A DNA stretch of 5,611 nt from Verrucomicrobia bacterium GWC2_42_7 (GTDB lineage: Bacteria > Verrucomicrobiota > Verrucomicrobiia > Opitutales > GWC2-42-7-A): NCBI GenBank assembly GCA_001831055.1, contig MIDO01000011.1, forward strand, positions 1-5,611, read 5' to 3'. The notes below the pieces were generated by a model. The model saw only the letters and a program-made list of their open reading frames with translations, made no database searches and was not told the DNA's origin. Of the stretch, positions 1 to 3,449 are shown piece by piece (position 1 is the stretch's first letter; each line of letters begins with the position of its first letter). The position numbers were made by a program, and so were the translations under genes.

Positions 1-131
1 AAGGGAGTGTGAATCCGTAGCCCAACATACTCAAAAACAGAACAGATGCTTTCTGTCAGGAAACCTTTCTTCTCCTCAGAAAGAAGGGTTTCGGCGTTTC
101 TATTCTCAATGATATTAACTATGAAATCCAT
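1..131 (-). CDS. Possible partial ORF, truncated by the left edge, unknown product
   Basis: An open frame begins at an ATG (131-129) and runs 43 codons without a stop to the window edge, starting MDFIVNIIENRNAETLL. The residue mix (alternating hydrophobic and charged residues, an acidic LLSEEKK stretch) looks protein-like, but I recognise no domain and too little is present for an assignment. The start lies 29 bases after the stop of the pseudopilin gene on the same strand, so it could be the next gene of that cluster. An AAGGGA lies about 16 bases upstream, too far to be a convincing Shine-Dalgarno. A 12-bp inverted repeat (60-92) sits inside codons 14-24, which would be odd for a gene and fits an intergenic terminator better. 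The frame is also open for some codons upstream of the ATG. It may therefore be a chance ORF. Confidence 0.35.
   Translation of the reverse strand, partial: MDFIVNIIENRNAETLLSEEKKGFLTESICSVFEYVGLRIHTP
60..92 (+). terminator. Inverted-repeat hairpin, possible terminator
   Basis: GAAACCTTTCTT (60-71) and AAGAAGGGTTTC (81-92) are complementary over 12 positions with one G-T pair, around a 9-base loop. Sequence and layout resemble the hairpin after ftsH (5448-5485): both have AAACCTTTCT in the left arm and are followed by CG-rich then TTTC bases. A plus-strand gene ending at the window edge (stop codons at 10-12 and 18-20 in two frames) could be terminated here. The T-tract is weak, and the hairpin conflicts with the possible minus-strand ORF covering the same bases. 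Confidence 0.4.
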
Positions 132-160
132 TCCGGAGCGTTCTTTTCCCTTAAAAATGC

Positions 161-928
161 CTAATTTTTGCGAATAAATAAAGGTTCTTGGACATAGAGG
201 CGGATTTTTCTTGAGGTCGATGCTTTTGTGTTATCTGATTGGCTTACAATGATTTCAATGAAACTTGGGAAGGTTGGGAGTTCTTTTACTCCCTTGGAGT
301 TTTTTACAATCCAGTTCCCGTCCTTGTACATGACAAGATCTGATGGCTCCGTTGTGCATTCTGAGCTAAAATGGAATTTTAGGCAAAACTGTCCTTGGAT
401 TGAAAAATTTTTTGATTTTTTTGGCTCAACGATGGGTTCTAAGTTTAGGAGGGGTCTAGTGTTGATAACCACTGATTGTTCAATAGCTTGGTATGTAATT
501 TGTAAAAAGTTTTCTCGGGACAGTTTGTCAATATGGAGTATATGCTTTTCTGTTTGACCATCATACATAATACCTTGATAATTATTTATTTCCTTGAGGC
601 CAACGTCTGTAGGGAGTCGTACAAAAGCTACAGAGGATAAATCGCATTCTACTTGGTCAAGAAAACTCTCTATTTCATTTTTAAGGCAATCGCTATCTGC
701 TTGTTTCTTAAAATGATCCAATGTGCTAGGCAGCGCTGCTACGATGAGAATGGTCATCGTCACAAAAATGCTAACAGCCAAAACCACCTCCAGTAGCGTA
801 AAGGCCGATTTTTTATGGGAAATGGGTGTATTTGGGGAAACCCAATAGTCGCCCAAAAACGTTTTCCCCAATCCCCTTTCCGAAAAGGAGTTATTTTCGC
901 GAAAAAAAAGAAGGGATGGTTTTTCCAT
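161..928 (-). CDS. Prepilin-type N-terminal cleavage/methylation domain protein (pseudopilin-like)
   Basis: The protein carries a class III (type IV pilin) signal, KKSA|FTLLEVVLAVSIF, with Phe at +1 and Glu at +5 of the predicted mature protein, followed by a hydrophobic helix of about 20 residues (VVLAVSIFVTMTILIVAALP). Ala instead of Gly at -1 is frequent in PVC-group prepilins (from memory). Family knowledge: prepilin peptidase cleaves such proteins, which then act in type IV pili or type II secretion pseudopili at the inner membrane. The remaining ~190 residues, predicted periplasmic, match nothing I recognise. A verrucomicrobial cassette pseudopilin is possible but unproven. The start is uncertain: ATG at 928 gives an unusually long 42-residue leader. 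A TTG at 856 with GGGGA eight bases upstream would give an 18-residue leader. The frame is open back to a TTG at 1003, but that start would lie upstream of the hairpin at 957-982. Stop is TAG at 163-161. Confidence 0.82.
   Translation of the reverse strand: MEKPSLLFFRENNSFSERGLGKTFLGDYWVSPNTPISHKKSAFTLLEVVLAVSIFVTMTILIVAALPSTLDHFKKQADSDCLKNEIESFLDQVECDLSSVAFVRLPTDVGLKEINNYQGIMYDGQTEKHILHIDKLSRENFLQITYQAIEQSVVINTRPLLNLEPIVEPKKSKNFSIQGQFCLKFHFSSECTTEPSDLVMYKDGNWIVKNSKGVKELPTFPSFIEIIVSQSDNTKASTSRKIRLYVQEPLFIRKN
832..871 (-). repeat. 9-bp perfect inverted repeat at the pseudopilin 5' end
   Basis: TTGGGGAAA (832-840) and TTTCCCCAA (863-871) are exact reverse complements around a 22-base loop. If translation begins at the TTG at 856, its GGGGA Shine-Dalgarno lies in one arm and the start codon in the loop. 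A role in translational control is inference only, because the segment may simply be coding. Confidence 0.4.
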
Positions 929-944
929 TTCTATTTCGTAACCT

Positions 945-982
945 GGAAAAGAGAAAACCGCTTTTAATCGATTTAAAGCGGT
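945..982 (-). terminator. Intrinsic terminator after the small secreted-protein gene
   Basis: On the minus strand ACCGCTTT-A-AA, loop TCGA, TT-A-AAAGCGGT forms an 11-bp near-palindrome (957-982, one mismatched pair). It is followed by the U-rich tail TTTCTCTTTTCC (956-945). It begins about 30 bases after the stop of the gene at 1012-1353, the normal place for a rho-independent terminator. It implies the pseudopilin is separately transcribed or reached by read-through. Confidence 0.7.
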
Positions 983-1011
983 CTTTCCCAAACATATTTT
1001 CAAATTCCCAA

Positions 1012-1353
1012 TTATACGGCTTTGGTTTTGGTTGTTGTGGCTTTTTCTAGGGCATCTGCTTTTGTCTCTTTTATCTTTTGTTCTTCATCCTTGATGTCTT
1101 TTTCGAGGCTTCTCCACCCACGAATGATCGTCTTTTCAGCAGTGGTATCGTCCAAGACTTCGTCAAGTTCCCATGCTTTCCCGTTGGATGTGTTAATCAT
1201 GAACAGCTTGTCAACGTTTTTGCCCTCTACCTTACTCCATACATTTGCCCGATACAATTGATAATCGCCTGTTGCAGCGAAAGATGTTGCGCACAGTGAG
1301 AAAACTGCGGCAGATAAACAGAATGCTCCTTTATATAATGTTTTTGCGTTCAT
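1012..1353 (-). CDS. Small secreted protein, unknown function
   Basis: 113 residues. A Sec signal peptide is clear: MNAKTLYKG, a hydrophobic core FCLSAAVFSL, and a likely cleavage after SFA (residue 26). The short mature domain contains KLFMINTSNGKAWEL (residues 49-63), which resembles an 'F-x-I-(D/N)T-x-(T/N)G-K-x-W' strand-turn-strand motif that I recall from small exported bacterial proteins of unknown role, plus a GW at 79-80. The tail (about 82-113) is rich in Lys, Glu, Ala and Thr, charged and probably helical. No catalytic residues are recognisable. ATG at 1353 is chosen because GAGG (1363-1360) lies six bases upstream, one of the few good Shine-Dalgarno sites in the window. A TTG four codons earlier is in frame but would overlap that site. 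A terminator-like hairpin follows. It probably acts in the periplasm or outside the cell. Confidence 0.82.
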   Translation of the reverse strand: MNAKTLYKGAFCLSAAVFSLCATSFAATGDYQLYRANVWSKVEGKNVDKLFMINTSNGKAWELDEVLDDTTAEKTIIRGWRSLEKDIKDEEQKIKETKADALEKATTTKTKAV

Positions 1354-1359
1354 AAGTTG

Positions 1360-1363
1360 CCTC
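1360..1363 (-). promoter_or_regulatory. Ribosome binding site deciding the start at 1353
   Basis: GAGG on the minus strand lies six bases before ATG 1353. This favours ATG over the in-frame TTG at 1365-1363. Confidence 0.65.
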
Positions 1364-1545
1364 AAGAAGCTACGCTTTGTTCCCTGAAAGTCAATACTGC
1401 GAATAGTGTATTTTTTGCTTTTTGGGGGACTGTTTTGGGTCCTCTAGAAAAGGTTCCAACCAACAGAAAAACGTGATTTCAAGTTTCGAGTTCGTTGGGC
1501 TGCCGATTGGGGCTCAGTCAAGTATGTATGTCCGTTCTCTTGCCC

Positions 1546-1594
1546 TTTACCTCGTCCCCCTTCTCGAAATCTTAAACTAACATCTTTCAGCGGG
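1546..1594 (+). repeat. Tandem imperfect repeat, copy 1
   Basis: This ~50-base unit recurs 75-77 bases downstream. The core GAAATCTTAAACTAA-C/T-ATCTTTC is identical over 22 of 23 positions (1566-1588 versus 1643-1665). It is preceded in both copies by a C/T-rich tract and followed by a G-rich run (GCGGG versus GGGGG). Identity is at the nucleotide level: a 2-base insertion (GT at 1641-1642) shifts the frame between copies, so this is not a protein repeat. Confidence 0.8.
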
Positions 1595-1614
1595 TTTATG
1601 GGAAGGAGTAAAAG
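1550..1614 (+). repeat. C-rich/G-rich dispersed module, copy A
   Basis: CCTCGTCCCCCTTCTC (1550-1565) is identical to 3300-3315, and GGAGTAAAAG (1605-1614) is identical to 3361-3370. The two blocks occur in the same order and strand with similar spacing (starts 55 and 61 bases apart) at both loci, which points to common origin. The sequence between the blocks is not conserved. Confidence 0.65.
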
Positions 1615-1620
1615 TTCGTG

Positions 1621-1671
1621 TTCGACTTGTCCTCCTGCTCGTGAAATCTTAAACTAATATCTTTCTGGGGG
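1621..1671 (+). repeat. Tandem imperfect repeat, copy 2
   Basis: This is the second copy of the unit at 1546-1594. The left part is more degenerate (CTTGTCCTCCTGCTC instead of CCTCGTCCCCCTTCTC) and contains CCTCCT, which looks like an anti-Shine-Dalgarno sequence. Its G-run forms the left arm of the hairpin at 1664-1710. Confidence 0.75.
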
Positions 1672-1714
1672 CCAAAAGCAGTTTCCTTGCAGTTTTTAGA
1701 GGTCCCCAGATTTT
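1664..1714 (+). terminator. Long hairpin plus T-run, possible plus-strand terminator
   Basis: TCTGGGGGCC (1664-1673) pairs with GGTCCCCAGA (1701-1710) over 10 positions including one G-U pair. Further pairing is available inside: AAAA with TTTT, and GCA (1678-1680) with TGC (1688-1690). TTTT follows at 1711-1714. On the minus strand one pair becomes an A-C mismatch and no T-run follows, so the plus-strand reading fits better. No plus-strand gene lies upstream, so it would end an untranslated RNA from the repeat region. It could instead serve, weakly, as the end of the minus-strand gene that stops at 1732. Confidence 0.45.
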
Positions 1715-1731
1715 CGCCTCCTAATAACTTC

Positions 1732-3000
1732 TTATAGCGGTTTAACTTTTCTTGTATCGATGTAGTCTTCTTTGGGAAGGAAAAACAAAATTTTTTGTTC
1801 TGAGTTTGAAGCGAGCTGGGAAAAAAGCCGTTTTTTGTAACCAAATCCCTCTTCTGTGGGAAGGTTTCTTGTGCGCTCTAGGAAGATAACCGATTTTTCC
1901 AATGAGTCTGTGGAGACTACGAGAGCAATGTGCCCACTGGGTTTGGGGTTCTGTTCTGTTTGTTCTCTGAAGAAGCAGACCAAATACCCCGGCTTTACGT
2001 CTTTTATCTCTGTCACCTTAATGGGGGTTACCTTCTCTGTGAGGAAAGCATACTCGGGGAGGACTTTTTTTTCATCTTTGTCTTTCTGGAAATAATCGAG
2101 GTGAAATTTGTAAAATGTTTCTGTAAAGGCGCGTCTTTTGAGGCCGAGCAAAGAAGAAATCCAGTAGGAGCAATCTTGCGCAAGATTTTCTCTTTCATCC
2201 AGATGCACAATCTCGTCGTTTCTGAGTGCATAGCCGCCGTGTGGCAACAAGAACCCTCTCTGAAGGAGTTTATCTTTGCTTTCAAAAAATAATTCGAATT
2301 CTTCCCACATCGCCCTCTCTTGTCTCTTCGGCAAAGGAATCAGTTGCATGAAGGCGCTTTTTCTTAATTTTTCTTTATATCTATCATCTAGTTCGTTAAT
2401 TGTATTTTTGTTTGTTAAGCATGTGATTAGCAATATATTGGCAAGCTTTAGTTCTAGATCTTCCTGCTGCCCTTTTATGTCGTTTGAATAACCCGCTATA
2501 ATGCGCGGTAAATTCTTATCCACGGGCATGCCATCCACAGGCTCTCCCAATAGCATCCATTGGATTTTGTTGCGAATCAGTTTCTTTACGCTTAACAACA
2601 GATTAATCGCGTGATTGTGCCTAAATTCAGAAGTGGTATTTTCTTTATCATTACGCGACTTTTCTATTTTATCCTCAAATATTTTAATATCTTTGCTTAT
2701 CCTTGCTATTATATCTGCCTTAACATATTCAATCATCTCCTGCTTGGTCTTTTTTAAAGTAGCGCTTTTTAATTCAAAAGTCACTGCTACTTGATGTCGC
2801 CAATATTCCAATTCTTCATACTGAGCCAACCTAAAAGCCTGTTCCTCCTTGATTCCCCTTTGGACCAATATCGAAGGGGAAAAAAATGCAGCGTCCCTGA
2901 CTGCTAATAAATCTAACTCATTGAAGTCAACACCCCCCTGGGCCATCAAATCAATAAAAACCAAACAAATCGAAATAGAAATAAAACAAAGTCTCTTCAT
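1732..3000 (-). CDS. Secreted protein with C-terminal NlpC/P60-like cysteine peptidase domain
   Basis: 422 residues. A signal peptide is evident (MKR, hydrophobic LCFISISICLVFIDLMA, likely cut after Ala20). Residues ~50-245 are highly charged and predicted helical, possibly coiled coil near 80-120, with no recognised domain. The C-terminal part fits the NlpC/P60 order: a Cys in QDCSYWISSLLG (Cys277), the strand PGYLVCFF (337-344), then His in SGHIALVVS (His357). A third polar residue may be Glu375 or Asn379. Family knowledge: such enzymes cut peptide bonds in cell-wall peptides, typically outside the cytoplasmic membrane. Odd points are Tyr338 where the family usually has Asp (PGDLVFF), and a long Cys-His spacing of 80 residues with a Lys-rich insertion. 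Activity is therefore plausible but unproven. The ATG at 3000 has no good Shine-Dalgarno upstream. Stop is TAA at 1734-1732. The next minus-strand gene is 378 bases away. Confidence 0.78.
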   Translation of the reverse strand: MKRLCFISISICLVFIDLMAQGGVDFNELDLLAVRDAAFFSPSILVQRGIKEEQAFRLAQYEELEYWRHQVAVTFELKSATLKKTKQEMIEYVKADIIARISKDIKIFEDKIEKSRNDKENTTSEFRHNHAINLLLSVKKLIRNKIQWMLLGEPVDGMPVDKNLPRIIAGYSNDIKGQQEDLELKLANILLITCLTNKNTINELDDRYKEKLRKSAFMQLIPLPKRQERAMWEEFELFFESKDKLLQRGFLLPHGGYALRNDEIVHLDERENLAQDCSYWISSLLGLKRRAFTETFYKFHLDYFQKDKDEKKVLPEYAFLTEKVTPIKVTEIKDVKPGYLVCFFREQTEQNPKPSGHIALVVSTDSLEKSVIFLERTRNLPTEEGFGYKKRLFSQLASNSEQKILFFLPKEDYIDTRKVKPL

Positions 3001-3102
3001 GGTTTGAAAAAAAGGACAAGGGAATCTCTTTAGGGTTCATTTACAATAACTATAATTTTCTATAGAGCTCAGACTTATGCAAATAGTATTTTTAAAATAA
3101 GA

Positions 3103-3131
3103 TTTATAGAATTAATAGTCCTAACGTTGAA
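3103..3131 (-). promoter_or_regulatory. Weak promoter candidate for the NlpC/P60-like gene
   Basis: On the minus strand TTCAAC (3131-3126), a 17-base spacer, and TATAAA (3108-3103). The -10 box is good but the -35 box is poor. It would give a leader of roughly 95 bases. The region is AT-rich, so chance matches are likely. Confidence 0.25.
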
Positions 3132-3151
3132 AATGAATACAGTATTTTGTT

Positions 3152-3180
3152 TTGGGGCGACTTCTCATACATCGCATAAT
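3152..3180 (+). promoter_or_regulatory. Promoter candidate for the small transcription unit
   Basis: TTGGGG (3152-3157), a 17-base spacer, and CATAAT (3175-3180), five of six matches to TATAAT. Transcription would begin near 3187 and run through the 38-codon ORF into the terminator at 3340-3395. The -35 box matches only TTG. The -10 box lies in the left arm of the inverted repeat 3171-3208. Confidence 0.4.
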
Positions 3181-3208
3181 AAAAAATGTAAAACTTTGAT
3201 TATGCGAT
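3171..3208. repeat. 10-bp perfect inverted repeat, possible operator
   Basis: ATCGCATAAT (3171-3180) and ATTATGCGAT (3199-3208) are exact reverse complements separated by 18 bases. AAA/TTT pairing can extend the stem inward past one bulged G. Because the left arm contains the predicted -10 box and the right arm lies just downstream of the predicted start site, it could be a repressor site or a 5' hairpin. No regulator is identified. Confidence 0.55.
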
Positions 3209-3212
3209 TATT

Positions 3213-3217
3213 AGGAG
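3213..3217 (+). promoter_or_regulatory. Shine-Dalgarno site of the 38-codon ORF
   Basis: AGGAG lies nine bases before the GTG at 3227. This is notable because ftsH and the other long genes here lack a site this good. Confidence 0.5.
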
Positions 3218-3226
3218 TGTTTTCTC

Positions 3227-3343
3227 GTGTCTATTCTCAATGTATTTATTTATGGCATCTTTCTGCGTGGTTATGATAAAAGAGCAGTAAAAATGTTCGC
3301 CTCGTCCCCCTTCTCAAAAAACGAACACACGGTTTTCAATTGA
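3227..3343 (+). CDS. Possible 38-residue small protein or leader peptide
   Basis: The frame starts at GTG with AGGAG nine bases upstream. It encodes MSILNVFIYGIFLRGYDK, then RAVKMFASSPFSKNEHTVFN, and stops at TGA 3341-3343. The N-terminal dozen residues are hydrophobic and the rest is basic, so a short membrane-associated peptide is conceivable. I recognise no family. The stop codon lies inside the left arm of the terminator hairpin (3340-3349), so ribosomes finishing the frame would cover that arm. This is the geometry of a leader peptide that could affect termination before ftsH, but it has no run of one regulatory codon. Against it: the C-rich tract it contains (ASSPFSK) is repeated at 1550-1565, where no comparable good gene exists, so selection there may act on RNA and not protein. 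An ATG at 3240 in another frame gives only 16 residues. Confidence 0.35.
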   Translation: MSILNVFIYGIFLRGYDKRAVKMFASSPFSKNEHTVFN

Positions 3344-3370
3344 GGAAAAAGCTCTTAGGGGGAGTAAAAG
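3300..3370 (+). repeat. C-rich/G-rich dispersed module, copy B
   Basis: This is the second copy of the module at 1550-1614: an identical 16-base left block (3300-3315) and an identical 10-base right block GGAGTAAAAG (3361-3370). The interior has diverged. Confidence 0.65.
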
Positions 3371-3395
3371 CGGTTTTCCTCAACTTTTCTTTTTT
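3340..3395 (+). terminator. Intrinsic terminator upstream of ftsH
   Basis: TTGAGGAAAA (3340-3349) and TTTTCCTCAA (3374-3383) form a perfect 10-bp stem, with two further GC pairs inside after a small internal loop. The T-rich tract CTTTTCTTTTTT (3384-3395) follows. It faces the plus strand and would end a transcript coming from about 3187. A shorter alternative hairpin, TTTTC (3333-3337) with GAAAA (3345-3349), uses part of the same left arm and could compete with it. Confidence 0.65.
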
Positions 3396-3420
3396 ACCGT
3401 TATATGCTTGATTTTATAAA
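3393..3420 (+). promoter_or_regulatory. Promoter candidate for ftsH
   Basis: TTTACC (3393-3398), a 16-base spacer, and TATAAA (3415-3420) lie just after the terminator T-tract and 30 bases before the ftsH start. Transcription would begin near 3427, leaving a short AT-rich leader. Confidence 0.45.
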
Positions 3421-3449
3421 TAAAAAGGGCAGTTAATAAATAGAATAAT

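Larger units (their letters stand above)
1354..1731. other. 378-base intergenic region with repeats and a plus-strand hairpin
   Basis: No convincing gene lies between the two minus-strand genes. The stretch holds a tandem imperfect repeat (1546-1594 and 1621-1671), the C-rich/G-rich module also found upstream of ftsH (1550-1614), and a long hairpin followed by T residues on the plus strand (1664-1714). From about 1381 to 1540 I see only short weak symmetries, such as GGTTCCAACC at 1453-1462. The layout suggests an untranslated plus-strand RNA or a repeat cluster, not protein coding. Confidence 0.6.
3294..3395 (+). ncRNA. Putative structured RNA or leader with C-rich loop and G-rich terminator loop
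   Basis: Stem 1 is TGTTCG (3294-3299) with CGAACA (3322-3327); its 22-base loop carries CCTCGTCCCCCTTCTC. Stem 2 is the terminator (3340-3383), whose loop carries TTAGGGGGAG. TCCCCCT (3305-3311) and AGGGGGA (3357-3363) are exactly complementary, so a loop-loop contact is possible. C-rich loops of this kind are known in small RNAs that mask Shine-Dalgarno sites in other bacteria; applying that here is inference. No folding was computed. Confidence 0.4.
3001..3449. other. 449-base divergent intergenic region with a small transcription unit
   Basis: This region separates the minus-strand secreted peptidase-like gene from plus-strand ftsH. It holds a weak minus-strand promoter candidate, a plus-strand promoter candidate overlapping a 10-bp inverted repeat, a 38-codon ORF with Shine-Dalgarno, a C-rich/G-rich module, an intrinsic terminator and the ftsH promoter candidate. 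Each is listed separately. The stretch 3001-3100 is AT-rich and otherwise unremarkable. Confidence 0.7.

Noticed and set aside
228..557. Plus-strand frame opposite the pseudopilin gene
   Set aside because: It lies wholly antisense to a gene with a clear prepilin signal, has no ribosome binding site and no recognisable domain.
1367..1394. TTGACT-16-TAGCTT as promoter of the small secreted-protein gene
   Set aside because: The -35 box is good, but the -10 box is poor and transcription would begin on top of the Shine-Dalgarno GAGG, leaving no usable leader.
1516..1575. Short plus-strand frame ending SSPFSKS, parallel to the ASSPFSK part of the 38-codon ORF
   Set aside because: It is only about 15-20 codons long, has no Shine-Dalgarno, and the similarity is fully explained by the shared 16-mer of nucleotides.
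1546..1671. CRISPR array
   Set aside because: There are only two imperfect copies, the repeat lengths do not fit, and there are no cas genes.
1596..1844. Minus-strand frame overlapping the end of the NlpC/P60-like gene
   Set aside because: It overlaps a better-supported gene in another frame and runs through the repeat cluster and hairpin.
3294..3383. Insertion sequence or MITE ends
   Set aside because: The inverted arms are short and explained as terminator stems; no target-site duplication is visible.
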